Source: Paramacrobiotus metropolitanus
Lineage: Eukaryota; Tardigrada; Eutardigrada; Parachela; Macrobiotidae
Reading direction: 5' to 3'
Assembly: GCF_019649055.1 (NCBI RefSeq)
Contig: NW_026570229.1
Location: 372,001-436,000 of the forward strand
DNA: 64,000 nucleotides
Shown: one piece after another, positions 23,352 through 35,923 of the stretch
How positions within the stretch are numbered: the first letter of the stretch is position 1
Layout of the letters: each line of letters opens with the position of its first letter
Notes under the pieces: generated by a model
Seen by the model: only the letters and a program-made list of their open reading frames with translations
Database searches by the model: none
What the model was told of the DNA's origin: nothing
Program-made: the position numbers and the translations under genes

Positions 23352-24927
23352 CTAGTTTCCGTTTTCATTCCCATTGTCATCCCACCGCTTAAGTAGATAC
23401 TGCGGCACCACGGCCAGCGCATAATGCTCTTCTATCGGCGGTGTTTTGTGCACCAAGCTCCACTTATTCATTATTTCGTCGTAACGCTCCACAAAATTAA
23501 TCCGAGAATCAGTCGTATATTTATGGTCGTCAATGCATCCATCGGTAAACACCTTGTCGCCCACAGCAGTTAAGCGGGGAGAGGACCGCTTGACGAACAA
23601 AAGCCTTACTTTTTCTGACCCAAAGGTTCCGTGTGACGTCGTAGGCCTCCACGCAATCCATGCACCGGATAACTTCCACTGTAGTCTCGTAATGGTCGCA
23701 TTCTAAATGGTTTGCGAATCCCCCTAAGGAGAGTGTCACATCTCAAAGATGCAGCTTATAGGCGACTTACGGAGGAACTCGTCTATTTTCGGTGCTGTAC
23801 TCTTAGCGAGTAGTTGTTAACCATAGCTTTGCACCGAGTGCGAGCCTGTACAGCACCACTGGAAATCACATCGCTCTTTAACCTAACTGTGCTTTGTAGG
23901 GCTCGATCAGTGCAGATAACAATGATTTTTAACAATGAACAATCCGTATAAACCCTTCTGTATAAACCAAGTAAAAGCATTCAAACTTAAATTCAACAGA
24001 ACCAATCATCGTCCTTACCGATGACATAAATCAGCCCAATGCTACCGACGCAGGCCGAACAGTCATAGCGCGCCGTTGGCATCTTAGCCAACACGCTCCA
24101 GCTGTTGTTACGGGGGTCGTACCGAAATGCAACGTCCAACGGCACTCGTTTGCTCTTTTTTCCCGAAAAGCCGCCGAACTTGTACAGACAGTCTTGCCAG
24201 ACGACAAGGGCCATGCTCCTAACCGAAACCTTCTGTTTATCCAAGAAAGGAGCCGGCGTATACTGCCAACAGCCTAGCTGAACGTCGTAGAACTCGAACT
24301 GCTGCGGATGGTTATAAGCATCTCCAAGCACACAGTACCTTCCGTTCAAAAACGCCAAGTATGAAAATTCCACTGATTGCAGTGCCGGACAAAGAATACA
24401 TTTTCACCGGCTCCTGTGGCTTCCGGGTCGTGTAACGCAATCCATTTGCGTTTAATGGGCTCGTACACGTAGACACGATGGCAGACGCGCACGGCCAAAC
24501 GATTGTCGAGCGTCATGACAACGGTGGGCATTAAGGGGGGCAGGCCAGTCGACGAGCGCGACGACGGCGGCTGGCACGGCTGCCACCATTGCGGATAGCA
24601 GCCGCCCTGGCAGATCCTCACCGAATCGCCGCATTTGGTTTGGCGACCATTTTTTGCTCCTGTCTCCGGACGCTTAGGATTGGGCGCGGTAATGTACACC
24701 ACTGTCGGTTCTGAAATGCCCAAATTTTAGAACCAAAGAAGGGATGAGGAAGACTGTGATTTGGCGCAAAGGGACAAAAACGTACTGTAAGAGTTTCGAG
24801 GTCTGCGATGCTGTCCTTTAGCGGACATGGAGTGCATGGCCTGATAAAGCGACTGTCCCGTGGCCGTTTCCTGCAGGAATGCGAGGAAGCCGGTGGAAAG
24901 ATACGCAACACGCACAAGATACACCAT
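23352..24927 (-). pseudogene. Third Kelch copy, truncated and frameshifted
   Basis: Homologous to the gene at 18.4-20.8 kb. It starts inside BACK (VRVAYLSTGFLAFLQE, exon ending 24786 with donor GTACGT). The main Kelch exon is 24710-24019: LAVRVCHRVYVYEP, FLNGRYCVLGDAYN, YKFGGFSGKKSK, FRYDPRNNSWSVLAKMPTAR, CVGSIGLIYVIG, donor GTAAGG. That exon is 692 nt against 675 in the relative, and a frame slip lies near 24373-24390. The 3' part (23739-23352) keeps DCVEAYDVTRNLW and VERYDEIMNKWSLVHKTPPI, but the intron between these parts is reduced to about 21 nt with a frame break. BTB is absent. More diverged than the 6.5-kb copy, so an older duplicate. Confidence 0.75.
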
Positions 24928-27160
24928 TATGTCTTTGTTTACTTAAAGTGGTTTGACTGTGTTCTGTGGACAAAGCAGTAGAAGAAATGGTGACTATTAC
25001 TACGTATATTAGTACTACTATACTGATTGCTAAACTGGGAAATAATGGGCACGGGCCTCGGCGCAATTTAAAGCGCAGCAGTGGTGTTGTGGTCAACCTG
25101 GGATTTAAAGTTAGTAAACTGTTGTTAATTAGTTTGCATGTTGAAGACCGCAAAGTGACAAAAAACACGAAGGTAGAAGCAAGTTCTTCCAAAAAAATAA
25201 ATTACAAAGTCTATATGCACCAACTGCACGAATTTTAACTGATTAGTGAATAGTGACTGATCCGGAATTAAAGGAATAGGTCGAAATTTATAAGAAAATT
25301 TTGTCGGCTTTGAGGGAAAATGTTCGCATTTCAGGTCTTATGTCACCTCTGTAGTCAGTTGAGGGAAAGGGAAATTTTCCACAGAATATTATCGTCAACT
25401 GTAGCCTTTGATACCGTAATATTTAGTAACAGAATTCTACGCTTCGGACAATCGGTCATAAAATCTAAGTTCTATAACAACCTGCAGCTATGAGTTTTAA
25501 TTTTTGCACTGGGTTATAATTTGACCATCGCATTAATTTAATCCGCGCAATTTGCGCGGGGTCAGCTAGTACAGATATACATGCCGACCGAACTGCGCGC
25601 TAAACCTTTATGCCAGATCTCTCTCTCTGCACATGGCACAATTTAAGCTTCACAGACAAAAGCATGAAATCGCCTCTAGAACTCTCTAGAACAGTTCTGC
25701 GTAAGGCCGCAGATTTCCGTTGTCGGCTTAGGCTGTGCAATCAACAAAAATTTACTTTAAAAAACTGTGTACAAGTATTCTCCATAAAGACGTAATTCAT
25801 ATCAGCAGATAATGAAATGCAATTTCTATCAATTCCTGTATAGCCTAGTTTGGTCTAATTTGAGTGGAAACGGGAAATTCACCTCAACATTTTTGATTCT
25901 ATGTATATCATAATTAAATTTTGCAAGCACGATCCAAAACTACTGTATAGTGCGGCGACACTTTTGGCAGGACACCCACTTTGGCCACCAGACATTTTGG
26001 TCACTTAGCAAAAAGTAAAAATGCTAAGAAAACAGCCACTAGGTACACAGTCCGGCAAACATGCCCTACGGACGCATGCCCCCCATTGCCACTTTCACCA
26101 ACATGCAGTTCAGTTGGTAACCCTTACCACATCCAGCAATTGTCAGACTGCATTCAGCAGCAAATACTATCAGGCAGTACGCATAGGCGCGTTTTGTGGC
26201 GGTGGTCGCGCGTAGCACCGCATAAGCCGACACTGCATTAATCCTGAGGCGCCGAATAGGGTGATTATGGTCTTCACGGTTTCGAAACATATATGTTTTC
26301 GCAAATGCTACGCTAATGCAGTCCGGTCAAGGTGTCATTGCACCACTCCACGTGTCGTTCCACTTGCCATTGTACTACAAATTCTTCTAACCGGAATCAA
26401 TGAATTAGTGTAGTCAAAACGAAGTAAGAATTATTACGCTGGATTAATATGATTATTACACATAGTTAATAATATATTGCGAAATACAGTACCGATCCGT
26501 TTGGATGGATCATGGGTAAGCCGCTCTAACGCTTACAATAAAGTTCAACTTTAGATAAAATAAAGTTGGACTATTTTTCAACATTTTGTTTATCATTTTG
26601 TTCATCATACTGCGTATGTACCGTAATAATACAGTTATGACAGTATAACTGCAGGCATGCTTCTTCCGACTACTGACCAGTATAAAACACGCTTACCCAT
26701 GGGCATGATTCTTCCAGATTCTAAACGGATCGTCGGGATCGATACTGTACTCGTACTGCACAAGTGCATCCCCCTCTGCTTACCCGGCACGCATGCTTAA
26801 TTTAGACCAGTCTCACTGAACTGCGCCATGTCGGCTTACTGAACAGGAGCGCATAAAAGCAGCCGTTGAGACGGCGGGTGAAGCAAACGCACCTCCATGC
26901 TTATTCCATCGACATCATTAATGGTGTTAGCAATTCAATAAGCATTGCACGACACGGCAGGCTGGACTGTTAGTATTATTTTATTGCGGATCGCTCTACC
27001 ATTACGCGCATTCAGGTTTCAGAGCAAAAAAAGAAAACGAATTTGACAATAAACTTCAACATTGTGCTGTCAAGTGTCACGGATTTTCTTGCTGTCGATT
27101 TTAAACAGTACGTCCTAATTTTGCGTATTTTCGTACAATCTGTTGCGGAATAGTCCCACA
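24928..27160. other. No gene recognised
   Basis: Spacer with one fold-back repeat (26487-26747). Short frames (for example 25981-26241) lack domain or splice support. Confidence 0.45.
26487..26747. repeat. Fold-back / MITE-like element, CAGTACCGATCC ends
   Basis: The left end CAGTACCGATCCGTTT...GATCATGGGTAAGC and the right end (inverse reads CAGTATCGATCCCGACGATC, then CGTTTAGA...ATCATGCCCATGGGTAAGCG) are imperfect inverted copies of about 45 bp. No clear target duplication. Confidence 0.55.
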
Positions 27161-30100
27161 ATGGAGATCCTTCTACCAAACTTCCCACCAACGCGTCCCG
27201 AAGTTCCGTATTACTCCAAATATCACAGTGTATTCTCAACCGAGGGCGTTGCCATGACGTATCCCCCGTTTTGCGAAAACATTCCACTGGAACAACAGCT
27301 GGAAAACAATAAGGTAGATTTTCAGTAATAGATTTCTTGGTACAGGTTATACAAATAGCAGAGATAGTGCATGGGCTTAATTATCATGAAGTGAAACCTG
27401 ACTGGGCGTGCTAACGTTATTCGCATGCTGAAAAAATTACAATTTGTTTTTCCATGTGACATAGCCAAGAATTTTCAATGTATTATGATCTCTGATTTCT
27501 CGGCCACGAGGCCCAGGAAATCAATTATTCTAGTCTGTTTTTATATATAAGCAAATTTACAGTACATTATATTGGTTTACTGAAGACTGTTTCAAAGATT
27601 TTTTATTTGTATTTTCCTTTATTTGTGATTATTTATTTGTTTGTATTTTCTTTGCTTGTATTTGTATTCATTTTATTTTTGTATATATTTTTTGCATTGG
27701 CAAATGCCAATGCGAATTGCGTTTGGGTTACGGATTCACCGCTAACCACAGTCTGGCGACATTTCTCTAAAACAGCGCCGTTGCCTGAGTGCAGTGCAGT
27801 CGAATTTAGTTAACAGTAAATTAGCACTTTGTAATAACTTTTGTAGCATTTTGTTTGTGACTGTTGTCAGAGAGGTAGCCTCTTCCTATACAATATTTCG
27901 ATAAAATCCTTCAATATTTTGGATCATGGTGGCGCGGGCTCGACTCCCGCGACCGCCAGATTTTTCCGAGTTTCTATGCGAGCTTAGCGGGTAGCCACCC
28001 GCTAAACTCGCCTAGCCCTTGCACCTTTAAGTAATAGTTATATTTGTAGATTGTAATAATATTCGTTAATATATTGCACTTTTAAGTAATATTTGTATTC
28101 GTAATAATATTCGTTAATATATTGCACTTTTAAGTAATATTTATATTCGTAAGAATATTCGTTAATATTCGTAATAACTACGTATGAGTACGTTACAACC
28201 ATATTAATTACAACAACAAGGAGCTAAATACAGACAGCGACGGTGGCTGACTATCTGCAGTTGCAAATTTTGTAAATGATGCGTTACCTCGTGTTTTTAA
28301 TCATTACTTTTTACTTAGGGATAGCAGTTATAGTATAATACAGTGTAATTACTCAGTTTCCGGCTTGATGAACACCAAATTATCTCAAGAAATGCCACTT
28401 TTACACGTAAAAAAAGTAGATTGCCAAAACATTTTGAGGCTTTGCTTTTAACGTAGTACGTCATCCAGTGCCTCAATAATAGCAACGAAAGCTGGAAAAT
28501 ATAAATATTTAATTTTGTCGCCGAAGTAATAATTTCCTTGTCCATCATGTTATGTAACCTTTGAGCTTTAATTACTGTAATTGTAAAATTATTGAAAACA
28601 AATTTGAACTGCACCATCGCGAAGCTCCACAGAAAAATACTGTAAACGCACAATTATAATTATAGCGACAATCGCCAAAGTGCTACGTTGCGGTTGAATA
28701 CTCCTGAAATTTCTTCTGAAGTTAACGGTTTCTGTTTTTCAGCCTGATGACGATTCAGAGCTATACGACACGCAATCCAAGATCCTTAAGCCAAACGCCG
28801 ATTTTGCATCTCATCCGAACACAATAACCACCTGCGGTACTGCGTGCTCCTTGTACGTTCACAGAGAAATAACACGCAGCTCGTAAAATGTGGTTAAGAA
28901 TGTCAGTACACAGGACGGTACGAGGGCCGCTGGAAATACACGGTGCACGGCAGATGGCCGTTCGGTTACTGCTGCCTCCACAAGCCGGGACGAAATAGCA
29001 CACGGTCAGTGTTGCTTCGGCAATAATCAGCATATCATATGGATGTAAGAAACCGAGCACATGTTGTCACGCTGCAGATTCTAAAGAGGTCATCGTTTGT
29101 GTTGGGGGAATAACGCGGACACAGTTCTTAGCGGATGTGAACTGCTTCGATCCGGTTGCGCTCACCTGGTCACCTTTAGCGCATCTTCCGTACGCCGTTA
29201 GGTATCCTGGCGTTGTGAGTCTGGATGACGGTTCGATTTTTGTTTGCGGCGGACTGACGTCGCCCGGCGAGTATGGCAGGGTACTGCCGACCGTCTTGCG
29301 ACGTGATCCGACGACAGGCCAATGGAATTACGTGGCACCCATGCAGCATGCCCGGGAATCTGCTGGTGCAGCCGTGCTCCACAATCGCATCTACGTGGCG
29401 GGCGGTCGAGGTTGGCGTGGCCGTCTGACGGACGCCGTGGAGATGTACGATCCGCAATGCGACCAGTGGCGTTCCGTAGCGCGCTTGCCAACGCCCATGA
29501 ATGCATTCACTATGGTGGCGCATCGAGGCTATTTGTACACGTTCGGAGGGCGTTCGCCTGAAAGATATCTTGACTCGGTATTCCGTTACGATCCACACGT
29601 GGATACGTGGAGTGAACTGGCTGGGATGCGGATGAAGCATGGCTCCCTCTCCGCATGTGTTGGCTCGAGCGGATTGATTTTCGTTATTAATTTCGGTACG
29701 GAAACAGTTCGCAACGCTGCGATCTCGCCGGCAACGTGTTATGACATTCTGTAGCCAGATGATTTGTATACATAAGCGTCAAAACCGTTTGTGCGCGCAA
29801 CATCCGGTTCAAGTTATGGCTGTCAGAAAATTCCGAAAAGTTTAAGTGCTTTCCTGTGTAACAAAAATCTCGTTTTCAACCGATCTTCTGCACATTTTGC
29901 ATGGAAGTGCACATTTGCAAGAAGATCGTCTTCACACCGAACCAAAGGTGTACCATTTTTTCAACTTTCAAAAGGAATTTTAAAGACCGGAATGCATTTA
30001 AACTTTTTGGAATTTTCTTATAGCCATAATTCTCGAACCGGATGTTGCGCGCACAAACGGTTTTGACATTTTATGTATACAAATCATCTGGCTACAGGAT

Positions 30101-30918
30101 GTCGCAACACAAAGCAAAGAAGTGTCTGGGATTGCGCGAAAGAGAAAGTGTTCGTCCATGTGAGCGAATTTGGTATCATGTACCGGGCCACTTCCCTTAA
30201 GCAGCCCTAGCATTCTCATTGTATTTTAGGCTAGTACCGGCAGAATCTGCGCTTGTAGGTCAAAATGTCGCGGGATCCATAAAGAATCCCATGGAGGCTT
30301 ATGACACCAGAGCAAATCGATGGCAAACTAAGGGTACGAAAGAGAAGAGTTGCACACGTGCACGTGCAGTTACATGCACGTGTTAGCTACACACTTGTGG
30401 TACTTTTCGTGAGGCCGTTTCTTGGCTCGTTTCATGCGCCGTACCAACCTGTGTCTTAGCTGGAGTAACGAGGTACAGAGGTCAGTGACTCCTGTATGCT
30501 ATACGCGGCGCGTTTTGCTACCGCTCGCGGTAGCGAAGAAGTTGAGCTGACGGCTCCCGAAACTGGCCGCCGCGTACTGTGGTTTGCCGCAGGTGGCAAA
30601 GATCGCTGTGCCTTTAGTAGACTACGAGATTTACGGGATGGCTATTTATAACCTTCTGTAGAATATACCGCAGCTGCGTTTTTGTTGCGTTTTTCAGCGA
30701 GAACAAACCAGAAGAGAATATGCCAACCGGGGACCTGTCTCGTGGGAGAAACGATATATGCCGTTGGCGCAGACGAGGAAGTTGGACAACCTACAGGTCG
30801 CTCCATGGAATGCTACAATGAAATCGCTGACAGGTGGACCATGCATGGAAGCCAGCTACCAACCGGAGCCAGTGGCGTGCGTTGTGTGGTCATCCAACCG
30901 TCGACCATCGTACCATAA
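27161..30918 (+). CDS. Kelch-repeat protein without BTB, intact five-exon gene
   Basis: Exons 27161-27313, 28743-28836, 29078-29695, 30244-30333 and 30698-30918, every junction GT-AG with matching phase; 391 aa ending in TAA. Residues 1-82 are unrecognised and Pro-rich at the start (MEILLPNFPPTRPEVPYYSK). From about residue 83 there are Kelch blades: DSKEVIVCVGGITRT, VNCFDPVALTWSPLAHLPYA, DDGSIFVCGGLTS, VLHNRIYVAGGRGWRG, VEMYDPQCDQWRSVARLP, YLYTFGGRSPER, FRYDPHVDTWSELAGM, NPMEAYDTRANRW, LVGETIYAVGADEE, MECYNEIADRWTMHGS. This is close to a six-blade propeller. It belongs to the same local family as the other Kelch copies (same SACVGSSGLIFVI exon end) but has a short unique N-terminus in place of BTB-BACK. 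Intron 1 is 1.4 kb; intron 3 holds a MITE. The assignment of exons 1-2 to this gene rests on phase and splice signals only. Confidence 0.8.
29736..30110. mobile_element. MITE with ~115-bp inverted arms, inside a Kelch intron
   Basis: The left arm (from about 29736: GACATTCTGTAGCCAGATGA, then TTGTATACATAA and CAAAACCGTTTGTGCGCGCA) is repeated inverted at 29990-30110. Both arms are long and about 90% alike by eye. The 3' part of exon 3's read-through frame ends inside it. The target duplication is not obvious. Confidence 0.8.
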
Positions 30919-33900
30919 TTGTTGGTCGTGCTTAATGTAGTGTAGTGTACGTGGCAACAATAGCTGCCATGGTGTAATTGTTCTTTGTTCAGATTATTCT
31001 ACGTTTGAGCAGCTCCAGTCAATCATGCGTCCGATCGTAGCAACTGGCAGGACGAATGAGGCCTCCATCCTTCCGGCCTTGATTACTGGAAGGCATATGC
31101 TCACTATACTTGGATTTGACTGCAGTAAACAGTCTGATTAGAAGCCAAAATACATTATATTGCCATCAAGGAACTGATTCAGCCCTTAATGAAATAAATC
31201 GTGCTAATTGGTTTACCGTAAAGTTCTAATGTTTAAATACTGCTAGAACCAACGTTGAAAATTTTTTGTTAATGTTCACCTAACCTTTTGGTTATGTGAA
31301 CATTACGGGCGCATTCATGGGTCTGGATGGGATGGTCTGGATTGTCTTTTAACACAGGCCTTGACCCTTGGGAGCTGGGAGTGTCCTTCGAATCATTACG
31401 CTTCCTGCATTGTTTGTGGCGTTTTTCTTGATCCAGATTCCAGTTAAACAGTATATACAATCATGCCAGTTCTTGCAAAGTCGAAGAAAAGTCCGTGAAA
31501 GGCACTTAGTCGGTAGTTTGCAGTTAGCAGGCAACCGATCTCGAAGTCCCGACAGGTGATGTGCTGAAGAAACCGTCAGCGTATCAGCGTTATGCCGACG
31601 GCAGGCACAAGCTCCTCCCCAGCACAGCCGCGCCTTCCGCGAGGCTGTGCGCATCCTCCCACCCAAAGAGCCAAGGAATTCTGGAGTGCACCAAAGAAGA
31701 ACTACGTATATGCGAATGTATGCACCACATAGCCCGTAGCCGTAGTGTAATACCGGGACCGCGACACCGCCGCACAATTTAAAGAACCCTTTTTTATCGG
31801 GCACACGATATAGGACTAATTTGCAGAGCTGAGTATTTTGCTAATCTTCATGCGTTTCTCGCATAATTAAGCAGCAGAGTGTGCGAACGCGCGCTGGTTA
31901 AAAAGCTGAGATGATACTCTGGGTCTACGGTAACTTTCCGGCACCTGATTGGAAGCAGCGTGCCGGTGCAAATCACCGATATCGAGAACACAAGAGCTCG
32001 TTCTGATAAGCCCAATACGAGGATTTTATAGTGCTGGTTAGTGTACTAAAGACGCAAACAGATAGCTGATAAGACAAACAGTTTTATGGAAGAAAAACTT
32101 GAACGTGTAAAGATGGACACGTGGTAACGCATGAAGGTGTACTAATCCCGCCGAAACATATGCTGCTACCTTGGCCGCAAATCGAAAAGAATAACCAGTC
32201 TTTGCTAAAAGACTTTAACACAAACACTTAATTATCTAAAGTTAGGCTTATTTTTTCAGCCACTTACGTAATAAAAAGTGAATAATTAATCGTCCAAAGA
32301 GAAAATCGCGCGAAACACCATAAACCATTCCGTCTGTCTGTTTTCAAGTGTGTCCAAAAATCAAAAAACGCAGGTTCCCTTCATTAGTGCGATGTGGTTG
32401 TTGGAACCGCTGACGATCAGTTGGGCAGGAGAACAGCGCAGCCTGTACGGGAAAAAATTGCAGGTCTGTGAATATGTATCTGCTATATGTTGAAATGATT
32501 TTGTTTTACGGAATCTCCTTTGTAAAACTCCTGTCTGTACTTAAAGTAATCCAGTAGAAAACCCAGTATATGTCCCAGTTAAAGTAACCCAGTATATGTC
32601 CTACACATGTAGACAACAGTTCCATATTCGCATTAAAACAATTCGCTTAGTACCAGCACAAAGCTAATAATGCTGGTACTTCGTAATTGTTAGGAAGGAC
32701 CAGCACGACAGTGACTGTGCCTTAAACTGTAAAAGCGTTCATCCAGCTGAAAGAGATGGGAGACAGTGGCCCGCCGTACCTCATATAAGCCTTGACGCGA
32801 CGTGCGAAACACCTCGTGAACCGCCAACAGCTATTCGGCGCTTGTCTCGATCTTTCCTTGACTGTGACTTCCCCTGAGTCCACACTGTACAATCGTGCAC
32901 CCTACGACGCGCACAAGATGTCAACATTGAATTCAAGGTAGCGTAGAAGCATGAATTATAAACACAGAACAAGTTCTTTAACGCGGAACACTGCGCTCAG
33001 CGAGCTTGAAGGGTTCTTCGTGCTAGCCAACAGACCATCGTGATCGGGAATTGAACCATCACGGTCAGCTGGCAAGTCCTTAGAGGCAGCACCAGAGACT
33101 AATAAGCATGCTCTAACTATCTGACATCATCCACTAGCTTTACTAAAATACGGTAACAGCTAACTGACGTCTGCTTCAGGGTTCATTTGCTCACAGTTCT
33201 TTGCTACCTGTGGCTCTTGCCTATTCGATCTTCTTACCTTACTTGTTTCATATACAGTCGACAGGCTGAAAGATAAACGAGGTAAACTGTAAAGGTATAT
33301 TGACACAAGTTTGCTAACAAAATATTAATGATTTGCAAGGAATAACCAGGGAAGAAGTGTACTGATCAAAATACCCGTTAAATGGTCACAGAAATCCATG
33401 AACCCTGAAATTCACCGCGTGATCGAGGAATAGTAAATACAGCTAAAGCACAGTGGACGCGAGATGACGCGGCGGTGGCATGATTCACCCCCGCACCGTC
33501 GGAGTGAATCATGTCACTTTCCGTCGAACCATGCGTAGGCCTTAACGGCCTCCGTTGTTTTCGCTTTTAAGCGTACCACGTGCGACAGAGCAATGCACTT
33601 GCTGTCCGCTGTTGCCCTGATGGCTGCTTCGTGAACTCTTGCGCATCTGATGGATGGCCTAATGTTTTCTGAATTTTGATATTATACATTACTTTCTCCA
33701 CGTATTTTTCCTGTTGTACATACGTACAGAGTATTTCTTTTTACTGCAAAATGCAAATTACGCTTGAATGCTGAGTGCTCTCCGTAGCACTTCAATAAAC
33801 GTTATTAACGAAACTATGCGGAAGCAGGCAGCAGTGAATCAGTGCCAGTGGCCACTGACCAGTAGTAAGCAAATTACAGCGGCATGTAGCTTTATAATCA

Positions 33901-34090
33901 TTAATCACCATGCATAAGCATAACCCCCTGCTTCCGGTATAATCACCATGTATACTAGTAAAGATTAGGCATAAATATAATTATATACCATATTTCGATT
34001 CGATTCGGCATTCGATTTTCATCAGTAAACTGTAGGTTTGCTCTGTACGGTCGTCCAGTCGGTTGGTCTGACCCGAATTGTCGAGTCGGC
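30919..34090. other. Mostly non-coding; possible small membrane-protein remnant at 31.3-31.8 kb
   Basis: At 31368-31559 (plus) a frame has a hydrophobic helix (IITLPALFVAFFLIQIPV) followed by a basic stretch. At 31561-31782 another frame continues with KPSAYQRYADGRHK. The minus strand is also open over 151 codons here, so the coding strand is unclear. A short palindrome (TTCACCTAACC / GGTTATGTGAA) sits at about 31277-31304, and a hairpin CATGATTCAC...GTGAATCATG at about 33478-33513. Otherwise nothing recognised. Confidence 0.35.
33036..33125 (-). repeat. tRNA-derived SINE head
   Basis: On the minus strand: GTCAGATAGTTAGAGCATGC (A-box region, TAGTTAGAGCATG) and 55-60 nt later GATGGTTCAATTCCCGATC (B-box GGTTCAATTCC, near perfect). 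Spacing is longer than in a normal tRNA, as in SINE heads. Confidence 0.55.
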
Positions 34091-35329
34091 TAGTGCCCTG
34101 CAACGGAGTACAAAATTGCGTCCAGTCCGATCCAAACTTAAAAAATTTTATCCGAACCCAGTCCGACTCCGAATTCTAAAAATCGTACTCCGACCAATCC
34201 GATCCGAAAATATTTTTGGCCAATCCGAACCCACTCCGATCCAATCCGAAAAATTTTCCGAAAAAATATTGCTTAATTTTATTACACATCCCCACATTAA
34301 AAAAAATTTTAATGCCGAAGCTGTTAAAAATTTTAATGCCAAAGTACCGTAACATGGCATTCAAAAAAATTTTAGCCATGTTGTCGGTAGTCAAAAGACT
34401 TCAGAATTCACAGGCACAAGTTTCTTGGGCATAATAAAGGTTAAGCTAGAGGATTTATATATACAAGGTTTTTTAGGTGAATTTAGTTTTTTAGCACTAC
34501 AGTGTTGAAGCAACTGGAGAGGTTAGTTATCTATCCTCACTGTCAGATATCTGTATCAGACCTTTTTGTTGTATACGCTGCAGGCCACGGATTACCCACG
34601 TATTAGTTAGGTTCAAAAATAGGGACAGAAATTTAGAGGGAGGGATGTTTCTAAACGTCCGGAAATAAAAATAAATAGTAGTTTCGTGCATTCCTTAGTG
34701 TAAGTTTATATTATTATACATTATTATATATAATATTAGTATATATAATTAGAATATATTATTATTGTTATCTTAATCTCAAGTATTAATCCAATTACAA
34801 GTGCTGCAAATAAAAATGGGAAGTCGGTGCCTAGTGAAACTGAGTGAGCTGCACAACACATGTGGTCCGTTTAAACTTTAACAGTACTGTACTTAGTAGT
34901 AGTTATACCAAAATTATTTGATAAGACAATAACAAATAACCACATCATAACAATCGTAAAACACTCAAAATATTAAAAAGTGTCAGGAGAATTAATAAAA
35001 GGAAGTGAAAGAGAATTAACAACAGTCAACTAAACAAAAGCAGGTACTTCGATGAAAATTAATTAAGCGCAAATGGAAGCATCGCGCGAAGCTGACGAAA
35101 ATTTTTGTTTTGAAGGCCGGTGAAATTTAATAAAAATTAATTAATAAAATTTATTTAATTACGGATTATTCGGAGTCTTGATTGCATCCGAACCCGATCC
35201 GATCAGGTGCACATAAACTCCGAAACCACTCCGACTCCGAATTTTCCAGATTGAAATCCGTCCAATCCGGTCCGAAAATCGGACTGGGTTCGGAGTGGAT
35301 CGGATTTCCCAGTCCGTTGCAGGGCTCTA
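34091..35329. mobile_element. Non-autonomous hAT-like element
   Basis: Ends TAGTGCCCTGCAACGGA and TCCGTTGCAGGGCTCTA (one mismatch). The sub-terminal regions on both sides are CCGATCCGA/TCGGATCGG-type repeats (for example CCAATCCGATCCGAAAAT and TCCGGTCCGAAAATCGGACT). Flanking 8-mers GAGTCGGC and TTGTCGAC agree at only 5 of 8 positions, so the target duplication has decayed or the ends are slightly misplaced. No transposase inside 1239 bp. Confidence 0.75.
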
Positions 35330-35459
35330 TTGTCGACATGTGGCTAATCACAGTTCACATAAATTATCCATAGATTTTACATAAACACAATAAAAGCCAG
35401 ATAACCACCGCAATAACGAAGAAAGCCGCTACTTGTTGCAGTAAAGAGAATTTCTAGAC

Positions 35460-35624
35460 CTACATTGGCCAGACATCACGTGTTCCAGGAAGTGCAGCGG
35501 AAACAAAAGAGAATCGAAAGCTTGAGAAATACGATGGACTGGCGGTTCGATACATAGTGCAACCCTTGGCATTTGAAACTACGGGAACTTTCGGACCGCA
35601 AACAAAGAAATTTTTCAAGGAATT
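35460..35624 (+). pseudogene. Remnant of a reverse-transcriptase-type element, left half
   Basis: A plus-strand frame with ETKENRKLEKYDGLAVRY and PLAFETTGTFGPQTKKFF. This PLA-x-ET-x-G...KKFF pattern is typical of the C-terminal region of many invertebrate reverse-transcriptase polyproteins (I judge non-LTR). It is interrupted at the AATT duplicate by the Ty3/gypsy LTR at 35625 and resumes at 41578. Upstream frames contain stops. Confidence 0.65.
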
Positions 35625-35835
35625 TGTTACGTGCTTATTTCGTAAAGGCGCGGATGTTACTGTGAGCTTTAATGATAGAATAAGCTGAAGGATACAAATG
35701 TCAGCCGGCGCTTTATAAGCCGAGCGGAGTTCCAAAACACATATAAATAGATTAGGGCAGGCGCAAGAAAGATACTTCTATGATACACATATAAGGAGAT
35801 ATTATTAATAGTTAAGCTAATGTATACTCGTAACA
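35625..35835 (-). repeat. 3' LTR of the Ty3/gypsy element
   Basis: 211 bp, 210 identical to the other LTR. On the minus strand it is preceded by a purine tract (AAGAAGGGAAG at 35836-35846), the likely plus-strand primer. Confidence 0.93.
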
Positions 35836-35923
35836 CTTCCCTTCTTAAAATTAAGCTGTCCGCAGCTTAAGAAATTAACGAAAATAAAATGAAAATAAAA
35901 TCCAAAGAAAATTGAAAATAAAA

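Noticed and set aside
27929-27960. tRNA T-arm-like GCGGGCTCGACTCCCGC with a CGCCA end
   Set aside because: No matching 5' half, D arm or A-box upstream. Only a 3'-half-like palindrome, too weak to annotate.
28315-28653. 112-codon minus ORF
   Set aside because: Lies in intron 1 of the Kelch-only gene, AT-rich and low in complexity, no family signal.
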